From NCBI GenBank assembly GCA_017546445.1, contig JAFYWX010000028.1, forward strand, positions 1 to 51,386: a stretch of DNA of 51,386 nt. The letters run 5' to 3'. The position numbers were made by a program, and so were the translations under genes. The DNA comes from Akkermansia sp. GTDB taxonomy: Bacteria; Verrucomicrobiota; Verrucomicrobiia; Verrucomicrobiales; Akkermansiaceae. Positions 7,104 through 14,937 of the stretch are shown one piece after another; the stretch's first letter is position 1, and each line of letters starts with the position of its first letter. A model generated the notes under the pieces. It was not told where the DNA came from. It was given only the letters and a program-made list of their open reading frames with translations, and did not search any database.

Positions 7104-8083
7104 CAGTCTTGTGTGTAAATCATTCCTTCCAGCGGTGGCACGCGGTCCAGCAGGTCTGCGGCCTGCGCATCTTCCACAAATTGCTTCAGCCCCGGCAGGT
7201 CAATATCGGTGGTGAGTTTGAGGCGATTCCACGCGCTGCGCACCAGCTCGGGCTCCATGGGGGCCTGGGTGAGCTCGGTGAGCTCCTCGACCACGCGGGC
7301 CTGGGCTTCCTCCGGGTGGTCAATAATCCACTGGGTGAGCTCGCGGTGGGCGCGGATGAGGGTGGCGGCCTCCTGCGGGTGGTGCTTCAGCCAGCCCACG
7401 CGGCCAACCAGCACGGTGGTGACCACATCGGGCTCCTGCACCAGAATGCGGGCTCCGGCCATGCTTTCCAGTCGGGAAACCCAGGGCTCCACCGTCCAGC
7501 AGGCATCAATATCGCCCTGCTTCATGAGCTGCAGCTGCATGGAGTTCGGGGTGGGGGCCACGCGGCAGTCGCCCGCGCCCTCCAGCGTGCAGGTAAGGCC
7601 GTTGCGGGCAAGCCAGGCGCGGCAGGAGACATCCTGCGTGTTGCCCAGCTGGGGCGTGGCAATGCTGCGCCCCTTGAAATCGGCGGGAGCCTTGATGCTG
7701 CTTCCGGGGGCCACCATGAGGGCTGCACCGCCATTCACGGCACCGGCCAGGATGCGTACCTCGCGCCCTGCGGATACGGCGTAGGCATTCAGCGCCGGGC
7801 TGGGGCCCACGTAGGTGAGGTCGGCGGTGCGGCCGAACAAGGCTTCCATGGCCGTGGGGCCGGCGTTGTAGGTGTACCACTCAATCGAATAGCCGGGCAG
7901 GTAGCGCTCAAACCAGCCCTCGCCGTGCCGGCTCATGTTGCGTGCCACAAGTGCCTGCACGTGAGTCACGTTCGGAAATCCGCCCATGCGGATGACCTTG
8001 CTGTCCGGGTCCTCCTGATTGCACCCCGCCAATACGAGCAGGGCACAGGCCAGAATCAGGCAACTGAGCAGTTTCTTGAGCAT
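7103..8083 (-). CDS. Periplasmic substrate-binding lipoprotein of an ABC importer (SsuA/TauA-like)
   Basis: A 326-residue solute-binding protein. A lipoprotein signal (hydrophobic residues 5-20, lipobox VLAGC with Cys21) implies an anchored periplasmic protein. The mature part has the NMT1/SsuA-like pattern: VIRMGGFPNVTHVQALVA at the N-terminus, LTYVGPSPALNAYAV (about 105) and KGRSIATPQLGNTQDV (about 140), then DIDACWTVEPWVSRL. First gene of the operon (binding protein, ATPase, permease, GlcD-like). The promoter TTGACC-17-TAGTGT ends 7 bases before the ATG, so the mRNA should be leaderless. The ligand is probably an organic anion such as a sulfonate, nitrate-like or thiamine-precursor-like compound. 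It is not determinable here. Confidence 0.9.
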   Translation of the reverse strand: MLKKLLSCLILACALLVLAGCNQEDPDSKVIRMGGFPNVTHVQALVARNMSRHGEGWFERYLPGYSIEWYTYNAGPTAMEALFGRTADLTYVGPSPALNAYAVSAGREVRILAGAVNGGAALMVAPGSSIKAPADFKGRSIATPQLGNTQDVSCRAWLARNGLTCTLEGAGDCRVAPTPNSMQLQLMKQGDIDACWTVEPWVSRLESMAGARILVQEPDVVTTVLVGRVGWLKHHPQEAATLIRAHRELTQWIIDHPEEAQARVVEELTELTQAPMEPELVRSAWNRLKLTTDIDLPGLKQFVEDAQAADLLDRVPPLEGMIYTQD

Positions 8084-8090
8084 TCGTTAC

Positions 8091-8119
8091 ACACTACCAG
8101 AAAGCCCGCCCTCGGTCAA
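8091..8119 (-). promoter_or_regulatory. Promoter of the ABC-transporter/glcD-like operon
   Basis: On the minus strand: TTGACC (8119-8114), a 17-base spacer ending TGG (extended -10) and TAGTGT (8096-8091). The ATG is 7 bases further on, which predicts a leaderless mRNA. Confidence 0.7.
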
Positions 8120-8138
8120 GCGGCAAGTGCGACAATCG

Positions 8139-8169
8139 GGATTGACTATTGACGAATGACGATTGACTA
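8139..8169. repeat. Heptanucleotide repeat after a lipoprotein stop codon
   Basis: Plus-strand TGAC words recur every 7 bases (GATTGAC, TATTGAC, GAATGAC, GATTGAC, TAT). The stop codon of the minus-strand lipoprotein gene (8169-8167) is the first part of the repeat in coding sense. Confidence 0.7.
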
Positions 8170-8805
8170 TCGGAGTAGTTCGATGGGTATCATGATGAGA
8201 TGTAACACCGTACCCACGGCGTATCCCACGGCGGTGAGGGGTAAATCCACGCCATAGCTCAGAGCCACGGCCAGGGGCAGGCGGAGTTTGTTGCCGGTGG
8301 TGCGGATGGTGGGTAGGCCTTCCAGCGTAAAGGTGTCGTACTGGCTCGGTGTGAGGGTGAGGAAATCTACTTTATTCGTGAAATGGCTCCTGTCCATGTA
8401 GCTGACGGCCAGCTCATCCTTATTGACACGCTTCGCCTTCGTGTAGTCAGAATCGATGGCCTTGATGAATACAGGCATGTCGTTTGTCAGCTTGTTGTCG
8501 AGCCGCACGAGGTATAGCTCCGGGGTTGGGGCGCCGGTGTCATCCGGTGCAGGCGTGGTCGGATTGCGGGTGTTGATATAGTGAGGCGAAATGACAACGC
8601 CCATCAGTTTTGGGTTCTGCTGTCTGTATTCCACCATGATTTCCTGGTAGACTACCCCGTTTACCTCAAAAAGAGACTCTTCTTCTCGATAAGTATTGAT
8701 TGGCACCGCCTTGCCGATGCTGTCGAGCTTGGCGCCTGTATTGAATGTGATGCAGCTGCTCAGGCAGCAGAGGGTAGTGAGGGCGAGGAGGAGCTTCTGG
8801 AACAT
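8167..8805 (-). CDS. Lipoprotein of unknown function
   Basis: A 212-residue predicted lipoprotein: basic/hydrophobic N-terminus with lipobox CLSSC (Cys17). The middle is mixed polar sequence with a Pro/Thr/Asp-rich linker (about residues 80-95). The C-terminus ends in a hydrophobic stretch (YGVDLPLTAVGYAVGTVLHL), reminiscent of small outer-membrane lipoproteins that end with a membrane-leaning helix. I do not recognise the family. It has its own promoter (TTGACT-16-TAAAAT) 9 bases before the ATG and is transcribed divergently from the membrane protein gene at 8894. Confidence 0.8.
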   Translation of the reverse strand: MFQKLLLALTTLCCLSSCITFNTGAKLDSIGKAVPINTYREEESLFEVNGVVYQEIMVEYRQQNPKLMGVVISPHYINTRNPTTPAPDDTGAPTPELYLVRLDNKLTNDMPVFIKAIDSDYTKAKRVNKDELAVSYMDRSHFTNKVDFLTLTPSQYDTFTLEGLPTIRTTGNKLRLPLAVALSYGVDLPLTAVGYAVGTVLHLIMIPIELLR

Positions 8806-8814
8806 GTTGGTTTC

Positions 8815-8842
8815 ATTTTAGCAGGAATGGGATGTGAGTCAA
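8815..8842 (-). promoter_or_regulatory. Promoter of the 212-residue lipoprotein gene
   Basis: On the minus strand: TTGACT (8842-8837), a 16-base spacer ending CTGC and TAAAAT (8820-8815). The start codon is 9 bases downstream. It lies back to back with the plus-strand promoter at 8857-8884. Confidence 0.7.
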
Positions 8843-8856
8843 TATCATAATAACCC

Positions 8857-8884
8857 TTGCACAGTCGGGGGAGTTGACTATAAT
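8857..8884 (+). promoter_or_regulatory. Promoter of the 174-residue membrane protein gene
   Basis: TTGCAC (8857-8862), a 16-base spacer containing GGGGGAGT (8867-8874) and a perfect TATAAT (8879-8884). The ATG at 8894 is 9 bases downstream, giving a near-leaderless mRNA. Confidence 0.75.
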
Positions 8885-8893
8885 GTACGTGTT

Positions 8894-9418
8894 ATGAGCA
8901 AGGATACAGATGGACATATAAGCATCGACCTTCGGCAGCCGGTGGGCACCTTCATGAAGTGCCTGATGGTGCTGCTGAGTGCATTTCTGCTGGCTTTTCT
9001 GGTCGGCGCCTTGCTGGGGGAATGTGAGGAGCCGGTGTGGAAGTGGCTTATTGTGACCATGGCGGTGGTGCCTGCTATCGGAAGTACGGGGACAACGATT
9101 TTTGTGCTGTGGGGGAGGAAATATCTGCTGCTGAAGGAAGGCTCCGTGGAAATCCACTGGAAGCTCTGGGGCTGGCAGAGGATTAAGCTGGTGCAGCTGG
9201 GGCGCAGAAGCCGCTTGTTGCTGCGCAAAAAACTCGAGGCGTCGCCCGACAGTGATGGTGATACAAGGATTTCAGAGGTACTGGAGCTGCTGCTTACGGA
9301 TGCCCATGGGCAGATGCATCGCCTGCTTCAATTTGATGTGAGGCACCGCGCCCGGGTGGACCAGATTGTGGCTGAAATCGTGCAGCATCTGCCCCAGCTG
9401 GAGCTGGTGCAGGAGTGA
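8894..9418 (+). CDS. Two-helix membrane protein of unknown function
   Basis: 174 residues from the ATG at 8894. This start is chosen because the TATAAT box at 8879-8884 places the transcript start at about 8891. The longer frame from 8834 would begin upstream of the promoter. Two hydrophobic helices occur at about residues 20-42 (CLMVLLSAFLLAFLVGALLG) and 50-74 (LIVTMAVVPAIGSTGTTIFVLW). A cytosolic-looking basic/acidic C-terminal domain follows, with a PH-like alternation of strands (YLLLKEGSVEIHWKLWGWQ). It is not recognised. A bPH2/YcxB-like membrane-linked domain is one possibility. Confidence 0.75.
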   Translation: MSKDTDGHISIDLRQPVGTFMKCLMVLLSAFLLAFLVGALLGECEEPVWKWLIVTMAVVPAIGSTGTTIFVLWGRKYLLLKEGSVEIHWKLWGWQRIKLVQLGRRSRLLLRKKLEASPDSDGDTRISEVLELLLTDAHGQMHRLLQFDVRHRARVDQIVAEIVQHLPQLELVQE

Positions 9419-9424
9419 CGCCTC

Positions 9425-9892
9425 TTATTTCGGCTTGAATACAGAGTTCTCCGGGCAATAGAGGTATTCCTCATGCCGCCGGGTGGTGCGTGTCTCGGCT
9501 CCTTCTTTTTCTCCGGTGTGTAGTATGGTGTAGTCCACCGCCAGGTCCGGGTAGTCATCTGCGTTCATATCCACCATGCGGACGGCAGCCCAGTGGGGCG
9601 GCGGGTAGAGACTGCCGTTGTCATGCGCATCAAAGCAGTGAATGTTGACGCCGGGCAGGCTCAGGGTGCCGTTTCCTTTGCTGGTGAAACTCAGGGTAAA
9701 GGGAATTTCCCCATGCTCTGTTATGAGTGAGCCGGAGTACTCCGCTTCCGATATTGCCCCTTCCGTCACGAACTGGAGGGTAGCCGTTAAATCACAGACT
9801 TCTACTTTTTCTGGTGCTGCAATCCGTATACCCGCCCGCTGGTACATGCAGGACGTCAGGAGCAGGAATAAGGGAAGGAGAACGTGTTTCAT
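9425..9892 (-). CDS. Small lipoprotein with an FG-GAP-like DMNADDYPDLAV motif
   Basis: 155 residues: signal HVLLPLFLLLTSC with lipobox LTSC (Cys15), then a beta-rich domain (GSLITEHGEIPFTLSF, GNGTLSLPGVNIHC). Near residue 107 is VDMNADDYPDLAVDY, which resembles the calcium-binding D-x-N/D-x-D-G loop of FG-GAP repeats. It starts 11 bases beyond the terminator of the thioredoxin operon and has no clear promoter, so read-through is likely. Convergent with the 8894 gene, 6 bases apart. Function unknown. Confidence 0.75.
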   Translation of the reverse strand: MKHVLLPLFLLLTSCMYQRAGIRIAAPEKVEVCDLTATLQFVTEGAISEAEYSGSLITEHGEIPFTLSFTSKGNGTLSLPGVNIHCFDAHDNGSLYPPPHWAAVRMVDMNADDYPDLAVDYTILHTGEKEGAETRTTRRHEEYLYCPENSVFKPK

Positions 9893-9903
9893 AATATTGA
9901 TGC

Positions 9904-9931
9904 AAAAACAGCCCTGCGAGGGGCAGGGCTG
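9904..9931 (-). terminator. Terminator after the thioredoxin-like gene
   Basis: On the minus strand, CAGCCCTGC pairs with GCAGGGCTG around a short loop and is followed by TTTTT. It lies between the thioredoxin-like gene and the next lipoprotein gene. Confidence 0.75.
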
Positions 9932-9952
9932 AATGGGGGATGCTGAAAGTCT

Positions 9953-10525
9953 TTATTCCTCGCCTTCGGGAGCGTCCTTGTCGATGGTGTATGATTTCCA
10001 GTGTTCCAGTACGTTGCCGGGGTGGCCGGCAATGATGGTGCGGCCATTGCGGTCCACAATGTTGCAGTGGGGAATGCCGCCGGAGGGGGCATGGCCGGGA
10101 ACCTTGGCGCACTTATCATCGTTGCCCATGACGGTGAGGAACTTAATTCTGAAATTGTTGACAAAGCTCTTCGCGGCGTCCGGGGTGCGGTCCTGGCAGA
10201 AGAGAACGATATCCACCTTGCCGGATTTCTTGATATCCTTGTAGGTTTCGACAATATTCGGCATCTCCTTGCAGCAGGGGCCGCACCAGCTGGCGGAATA
10301 CAGGAAGATGAAATAGTCGGCCTTATCATTAACACGGCCCTTCACCTTCTTGACCTTCTTCAGGGCGGGGATGATGGGGCTGGGCTCTTTCTTTGCCTTC
10401 TTCTTATTCTTCTTTACCGGGGCTTTGGTGGCCGTTTCGGCTTCATCCTGAGCCATTACGGGCAGTTGGCTGCATGCCAGTGTGGCAAAAAGAGCGGCGG
10501 CGAATATAAAGGTGCGTTTAAACAT
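9953..10525 (-). CDS. TlpA/ResA-like thioredoxin-fold protein, exported
   Basis: 190 residues. The N-terminal signal has either a lipobox-like TLAC (Cys18) or cleavage after VMA (about 25). A lysine-rich linker follows (VKKNKKKAKKEP, 37-48), then a thioredoxin domain. The redox motif is SASWCGPCCKEMP with Cys81 and Cys84 plus an extra Cys85. The cis-proline region is about GHAPSGGIPHCNIVDRNG. It likely reduces or oxidises disulfides in envelope proteins. It follows the 137-residue gene by 20 bases, forming one operon. There is no Shine-Dalgarno sequence (A/T-rich GATAATAAT precedes the ATG). The exact partner is unknown. Confidence 0.88.
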   Translation of the reverse strand: MFKRTFIFAAALFATLACSQLPVMAQDEAETATKAPVKKNKKKAKKEPSPIIPALKKVKKVKGRVNDKADYFIFLYSASWCGPCCKEMPNIVETYKDIKKSGKVDIVLFCQDRTPDAAKSFVNNFRIKFLTVMGNDDKCAKVPGHAPSGGIPHCNIVDRNGRTIIAGHPGNVLEHWKSYTIDKDAPEGEE

Positions 10526-10546
10526 ATTATTATCTGCGGGTGAGGA

Positions 10547-10960
10547 TTATTTCAGCATGCGGAAGGCGGCAGCAAAATTCTGAATCGCCTCGGCGAGTTC
10601 CTGGCTGTTGTAGAAGTTGTTTTCCACTGTCTTTTCAAGGGCTCGTTGAAGGGCGGCTGCAGATGTGCGGGCCTTATCTGCCAGCTCGGTTTCGATAATG
10701 GCGGCATCCTGGGCGGAGGCGGCGGGCTTCAGCGGAGCCAGCTGCTGAATCATGCCGGCGAGCTGGTTGATGCCGGCGGCCACTGTCGGAGCCTCCTTCT
10801 CGATGCCCTTGATAGTGAGGAGTCCGGTCATGCCCTGGATGATGGCAATCTGGGCTTCCACAAATTCAGATGCAGAGATATCCTGCCCCACCTGCTGAGC
10901 CTCAGCAGGGACGATGAGTGCAGGTATAGCGGCACAAAGTACGGGTAATACGCGTGTCAT
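10547..10960 (-). CDS. Small exported helical protein of unknown function
   Basis: 137 residues from the ATG at 10960. A start 14 residues upstream is open but would precede the promoter. The signal peptide is MTRVLPVLCAAIPALIVPAEA, with cleavage likely after AEA. The mature part is almost wholly alpha-helical and alanine-rich (heptad-like QLAPLKPAASAQDAAIIETELADKAR), so a helical bundle is expected. First gene of a two-gene unit with the exported thioredoxin-like protein. The promoter TTGCCT-17-TATAGT ends 7 bases before the ATG (leaderless). Family not recognised. Confidence 0.75.
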   Translation of the reverse strand: MTRVLPVLCAAIPALIVPAEAQQVGQDISASEFVEAQIAIIQGMTGLLTIKGIEKEAPTVAAGINQLAGMIQQLAPLKPAASAQDAAIIETELADKARTSAAALQRALEKTVENNFYNSQELAEAIQNFAAAFRMLK

Positions 10961-10967
10961 GGGCCTT

Positions 10968-10996
10968 ACTATACAGGAGCATAGGCCGATAGGCAA
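10968..10996 (-). promoter_or_regulatory. Promoter of the helical protein/thioredoxin operon
   Basis: On the minus strand: TTGCCT (10996-10991), a 17-base spacer and TATAGT (10973-10968), then AAGGCCC directly before the ATG. The FKBP gene has almost the same AAGGCC before its ATG. Confidence 0.65.
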
Positions 10997-11022
10997 GCGC
11001 AATTAGATTGACAATGTGTTAA

Positions 11023-11062
11023 GGAAAAGAAAAGCCGGGGTGAGCAAAGGCTCAACCCGGCT
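11023..11062 (-). terminator. Terminator of the FKBP operon
   Basis: On the minus strand the long stem AGCCGGGttGAGC/GCTCACCCCGGCT is followed by TTTTCTTTTCC. It lies 25 bases after the small membrane protein gene. Confidence 0.8.
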
Positions 11063-11086
11063 GGAAAGTAGCATACAGGCTTGGCA

Positions 11087-11278
11087 TTAATTCTTCTTGC
11101 GCCAAAGCGGGGTGGAGATGATGGCGGCGTAAATCAGGTCGAAGAGACCGCAACCCACGAAAACCGTCTTTTCCGTTCCTTCCAGGGAAAGAAACGCATA
11201 AACCAGGAACACAATACCCAGCAACGCAAAGAGCGAGACGCGGGTAATGGTGGTGCGGCGGGATGAATAGTCTGCCAT
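11087..11278 (-). CDS. Small two-helix membrane protein
   Basis: 63 residues with two hydrophobic helices: about 13-31 (VSLFALLGIVFLVYAFLSL) and 38-56 (TVFVGCGLFDLIYAAIIST). The N-terminus is basic and the C-terminal tail WRKKN is also basic. It lies 15 bases after the FKBP gene and shares its promoter and terminator. Not recognised. The tight operon with a peptidyl-prolyl isomerase gene is the only hint of a role. Confidence 0.7.
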   Translation of the reverse strand: MADYSSRRTTITRVSLFALLGIVFLVYAFLSLEGTEKTVFVGCGLFDLIYAAIISTPLWRKKN

Positions 11279-11293
11279 GGCGCCTGATGGGGG

Positions 11294-11929
11294 TTACTTG
11301 GTGAGACCGAGCAGCTCCATTTCGAAAATGAGCGTGCTGTTCGGGCCGATGCTGCCGGGGCCGTTGGCACCGTAGGCCAGGTCGGCGGGGATGGTGACGC
11401 GCCACTTGGCACCCACGGGCATGAGCTTGAGAGCCTCCGTGAAACCGGGAATCACCTGGCGGATGTTGAACTTCACGGGAGCCTGGCTCTGGTCGAACAC
11501 CGTGCCGTCCACCAGCGTGCCCTTGTACATCACCTCGGCGGTGGGGGCTTCGCCGTGCTTGGCTGCGTCGTAGCTCTCGCCGGTGCCGGGGGTGATTACC
11601 TCGTACTGCAGGCCGGATTCGGTGGTGGTTACGCCTTCGCGCTTGCCGTTCTCTTCCATGTACTTCTGGCCGAGTTCGAGATTCTTCTGGGCCTTCTCGT
11701 CACCGCGCTTCTGGAGCATGGTGAGGAAGGTCTGCTGGTATTCATTCACCTTCTCGTCGATGAGGCTCATATCCATGTTACCGGAAAGGCCGTCCTGGAA
11801 ACCCTTGCCCAGCATCTCTGCCAGCACATCGTCGCCCTGAAGGCCGGGCAGCATCTGCGGCATTACCTGGCTGCCTACGCGGTAGCCGATGAGATAGGAC
11901 ATCACTTTAATCATCTGGTCTTTATCCAT
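11294..11929 (-). CDS. FKBP-type peptidyl-prolyl cis-trans isomerase (FklB/Mip-like)
   Basis: 211 residues. An N-terminal helical dimerisation region (about 1-100; SYLIGYRVGSQ, KNLELGQKYMEENGKREGV) is typical of FkpA/FklB/Mip proteins. The C-terminal FKBP domain (about 105-211) contains SGLQYEVITPGTG, VMYKGTLVDGTVFD, VIPGFTEALKLMPVGAKWRV and LAYGANGPGSIGPNSTLIFEMELL. The sequence starts MDKDQMIKV and has no signal peptide, so this copy is cytosolic, as FklB is. The promoter TTGCAA-17-TAAAGT lies 6 bases before the ATG (leaderless). It forms an operon with the small membrane protein gene that follows. Confidence 0.92.
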   Translation of the reverse strand: MDKDQMIKVMSYLIGYRVGSQVMPQMLPGLQGDDVLAEMLGKGFQDGLSGNMDMSLIDEKVNEYQQTFLTMLQKRGDEKAQKNLELGQKYMEENGKREGVTTTESGLQYEVITPGTGESYDAAKHGEAPTAEVMYKGTLVDGTVFDQSQAPVKFNIRQVIPGFTEALKLMPVGAKWRVTIPADLAYGANGPGSIGPNSTLIFEMELLGLTK

Positions 11930-11935
11930 GGCCTT

Positions 11936-11964
11936 ACTTTAGCATTCCTGCGCGCGTATTGCAA
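11936..11964 (-). promoter_or_regulatory. Promoter of the FKBP operon
   Basis: On the minus strand: TTGCAA (11964-11959), a 17-base spacer ending ATGC (extended -10) and TAAAGT (11941-11936), then AAGGCC and ATG. Confidence 0.65.
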
Positions 11965-11986
11965 GCTGGTGTAAAGTCATATTCTG

Positions 11987-12976
11987 CTACGGCAGGAACT
12001 GGCGGATAATCTTTCTGTCCGGTGAGGCCATGGGGGTGTCATCCAGCCGGGAGAGGGGGATGAATTCCTCGCCGGGCAGGGAGGGCTCATTTCCGACGGC
12101 GCGGAACAGGTGGCGGGTGACCTTGTAGCGCGTGATGCTGTATTTCTGATCGGCCAGGTGGGGGAGGGTGGCGCAGTGCTCTGCGCTGCGGCGGGGGAGG
12201 CGGTACATGCCGGCGTGGCGTTTGTTGCCGGCTTGTTTTTCCAGGAGCAGCCCGGCTTCCGTGAGCAGGAAGATATCGTGATGCTCCACGGCGGTGATTT
12301 CCTTTTTCGGCAGCTTGACCGGCAGCTTTTCCGGATTCTCTGCCTGGCACCACGGACGCAGCGGGCAGAGCAGGCAATCCGGCCTGCCGCTGGTGCAGAT
12401 GGTCTGCCCCAGCTCCATGATGGCGGAATTATAGGCGCGAGGGTTAGTGGGGTGCACCATTTCGGCTGCAAGTTTCCAGTGTTGCTTTCTGCCTGCCGGG
12501 GAATCCACCGGGGTGGGGTCATTGAACAGGCGGGCAAAGACGCGGGACACGTTGGCATCCACCAGCGGGGCGGGCTGGTTGAAGGCGAAGCTGAGCACGG
12601 CGCCCACGGTGTAATCCCCAATGCCCGGCAGCGCGCGGATGCCGGCCTCGGTGCTGGGGAAGTTGCCGCCGTGGTGTTCAACAATGCTCTTTGCTGCAGC
12701 CTGCAGGGCGCGTACCCGGCGGTAATAGCCCAGCCCCTCCCAGGAGCGCAGGGCTTCCTCTTCTGTGGCCGCGGCCAGAGCGGCGGGGGTGGGGAATTGC
12801 TGCATCCAGCGCTCATAACGCCCCAGCACGGTGGGGATGGTGGTCTGCTGCAGCATGATTTCGCTCACCAGAATGGCCCATGGGTCCGTGGTGCGCCGCC
12901 AGGGATAATCGCGTCCCTGCGTGGCGAACCAGTCCACCAGAGCCTGAGCCATTTCCTGCGCGTGGGGAATGCTCAT
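11987..12976 (-). CDS. mutY: A/G-specific adenine DNA glycosylase MutY
   Basis: This enzyme removes adenine mispaired with 8-oxoguanine in base-excision repair. 329 residues, normal length. HhH-GPD domain: catalytic Glu39 (SEIMLQQT), helix-hairpin-helix LPGIGDYTVGA (116-126) and catalytic Asp140 (VDANVSRVFARL). The [4Fe-4S] loop is Cys194-x6-Cys201-x2-Cys204-x5-Cys210, the exact MutY spacing. The C-terminal part (about 230-329) is the Nudix-like 8-oxoG recognition domain with AGMYRLPRR. The start overlaps the stop of the SulP gene as ATGA, so the two genes are translationally coupled, although no shared function is obvious. Confidence 0.95.
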   Translation of the reverse strand: MSIPHAQEMAQALVDWFATQGRDYPWRRTTDPWAILVSEIMLQQTTIPTVLGRYERWMQQFPTPAALAAATEEEALRSWEGLGYYRRVRALQAAAKSIVEHHGGNFPSTEAGIRALPGIGDYTVGAVLSFAFNQPAPLVDANVSRVFARLFNDPTPVDSPAGRKQHWKLAAEMVHPTNPRAYNSAIMELGQTICTSGRPDCLLCPLRPWCQAENPEKLPVKLPKKEITAVEHHDIFLLTEAGLLLEKQAGNKRHAGMYRLPRRSAEHCATLPHLADQKYSITRYKVTRHLFRAVGNEPSLPGEEFIPLSRLDDTPMASPDRKIIRQFLP

Positions 12977-14811
12977 TTGGACTGTGTGGTGTAGATGGAA
13001 ATATCTGCCTGTCTGGTGCCGAGAACCTGCTGGGCGCGCATGAGAGCCTTGCGGGTGGACATGTTCGGGTTCTTGGGCTCAATCAGGAAGATATTGCTTT
13101 CATGTTTGGCACAGCCCTCCTGCAGCAGTTTCAGCACACCGCTTTTGCGGAGAATGCGGAAAACTTCGCGGCTGGCACCGGAGATGATGATGTGGCGTCC
13201 CTGTTCGCGGATGAAGCGGATGAGTTCCTCCAGCGAGCAGACGGAGGTGGCATCCAGGTTGCGGGCATTGCGCATGCGCAGCACTACCACGGCCAGGCTG
13301 GGGTCCTCTGCAATGCGGGCTACCTGGCGGCGGAACAAATCGGCAGCGCCGAAAAAGATATCGCCCTCTACATGCACGATGGAAATCTGCGGCAGGCGGT
13401 TCTCCGAGCGGGTGAGCTCGCGCAGGGTGCCGGCATCGTCAAAGGTGTATTCCACCAGCTCCGGCTTGGCCGCCTTGTGCAGGAACAGGGAGACGGAGAT
13501 GACCACGCCCACGAAAATGGCAATGTGCAGCGGCAGCAGCAGCGCTGCCACAAAGGTGACACAGAGCACCAGCGCATCTCCCGGGGTGGAGCGGAAACAG
13601 ATGCGCAGCAGTTTCTTATCGTACAGCGAAATGGCATTGGCAAGCACCAGCGCGGCCAGCACGCTGTGTGGAATCTTGGAAATGAGCGGGAAATTGGCCA
13701 GAATGAAGGTGATACCCAGGCAGATTAGGCCGCAGTATACACCGGCAAAGCGAGTGGCGGCTCCGGCGGTGTAGTTGAGCATGGAGCGCGTGAGCGAAGC
13801 TGAGCAGGGGAGCGAGGTGGTGAGGGCGGAGCCGATATTGGCCATGCCTACGGCAAAGGTATCCTGGTTCAGGTTGAGCGGCTCACCGGTCTTGGCGGAG
13901 AGGGTCTTGCTCATCACGGTCTGTTCCAGGGTGGAGAGGAAGGCAATACCTACAATGACCGGAATGAGCTCGTTGATGTATTCCGGCAGCTCCCACACTG
14001 CCGGCGGGCGGCAGCTCAGGTCGCTCATGGTGAAGTCGCGCAGCATGCGCACTCCGGCAAAGTGGCCTCCGGTCCAGGGCTGGCTGAGCACCCAGTTCAG
14101 CGCGCTCATGACCAGCAGAATCACCGCGAAGGTGGGCAGTCGTTTCAGGTATTTCTTCAGCGGGATGAACAGGGCAAAGCTGAGCACGCCCAGCACAATG
14201 GGCTGCCACTGCACCATGTGCAGGTTGCTCAGGATGGCGCTGCTCATGGTGAAGAAGGAGCTGCCCGCATCCACATCGTTGATGCCCATCACATAGCGGG
14301 CCTGGGAAGCGATGATGAGGGTGGCCGCGCCGGTGACATAGCCCACCAGCACGCTGCGGCTTACAAACTGCAGCATCTCCGTGGCTTTCACAAAGGCTCC
14401 GATGACGCAGAGCAGACCTGCCAGGAACACGATGAGCGGCACAAAGATATGAGGCTGACTCTGGATGCCGGGGGAAGAGGCCAGGAAGAAACTGGCAAGC
14501 ATGAAGGCCGTGGCGTTGCTCGGGCCGCTGACGGTGAGGCTGCACCTTGTGAACAGCGGGGCAATGAATGTGCCCACCGTGGCAGCCATGATACCGTAGA
14601 TGCTGTCCAGCCCGGCCATGGCGGCAAAGGCCATGCCCTGCGGCAGACCCACCAGCGCCACATCGGTGGCGGCTTTCAAATCTCGCCCGGCTTTGCCCAG
14701 GGTATACCCCTTCAGCGCATGCCTCGCGGGCAGCGGGTCAATCATCCCTTGCGCCAGAAAAAGGCGCGTGTTCTTCCATCCGCGGCGCAGTCTGTTAGCC
14801 AGCATACCCAT
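12973..14811 (-). CDS. SulP-family anion transporter with STAS domain
   Basis: 612 residues from the ATG at 14811, chosen because the TAGAAT -10 box ends 9 bases upstream. A GTG 6 codons earlier would lie inside the promoter. The core has about 10-12 membrane helices with the SulP signature region (ALVGLPQGMAFAAMAGLDSIYGIMAATVGTFIAPLF; SGPSNATAFML). It is followed by a cytosolic STAS domain at about 450-570 (SIVHVEGDIFFGAADLFRR, LRMRNARNLDATSV). The family moves sulfate, bicarbonate or other anions. The substrate cannot be assigned here. The gene overlaps mutY by 4 bases. Confidence 0.92.
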   Translation of the reverse strand: MGMLANRLRRGWKNTRLFLAQGMIDPLPARHALKGYTLGKAGRDLKAATDVALVGLPQGMAFAAMAGLDSIYGIMAATVGTFIAPLFTRCSLTVSGPSNATAFMLASFFLASSPGIQSQPHIFVPLIVFLAGLLCVIGAFVKATEMLQFVSRSVLVGYVTGAATLIIASQARYVMGINDVDAGSSFFTMSSAILSNLHMVQWQPIVLGVLSFALFIPLKKYLKRLPTFAVILLVMSALNWVLSQPWTGGHFAGVRMLRDFTMSDLSCRPPAVWELPEYINELIPVIVGIAFLSTLEQTVMSKTLSAKTGEPLNLNQDTFAVGMANIGSALTTSLPCSASLTRSMLNYTAGAATRFAGVYCGLICLGITFILANFPLISKIPHSVLAALVLANAISLYDKKLLRICFRSTPGDALVLCVTFVAALLLPLHIAIFVGVVISVSLFLHKAAKPELVEYTFDDAGTLRELTRSENRLPQISIVHVEGDIFFGAADLFRRQVARIAEDPSLAVVVLRMRNARNLDATSVCSLEELIRFIREQGRHIIISGASREVFRILRKSGVLKLLQEGCAKHESNIFLIEPKNPNMSTRKALMRAQQVLGTRQADISIYTTQSK

Positions 14812-14819
14812 TTGCCCGC

Positions 14820-14848
14820 ATTCTAGCACCGTTTCCCAGTGCTCGCAA
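14820..14848 (-). promoter_or_regulatory. Promoter of the SulP/mutY operon
   Basis: On the minus strand: TTGCGA (14848-14843), a 17-base spacer ending GTGC (extended -10) and TAGAAT (14825-14820). The ATG at 14811 is 8 bases downstream. Confidence 0.65.
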
Positions 14849-14895
14849 GCTCATTTTGCCCATTGCAGAGCAATTTATACGAGTGAGTAACATTA

Positions 14896-14925
14896 TTCTT
14901 GATTTTTACTGTCATTTATGATAGT
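14896..14925 (+). promoter_or_regulatory. Weak promoter candidate of the repeat lipoprotein gene
   Basis: TTCTTG (14896-14901) with GATAGT (14920-14925) at 18 bases, or TTGATT (14899-14904) at 15. The ATG is 12 bases after the -10. Boxes are poor, so this is tentative. Confidence 0.35.
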
Positions 14926-14937
14926 TTCTGTGTCAGC

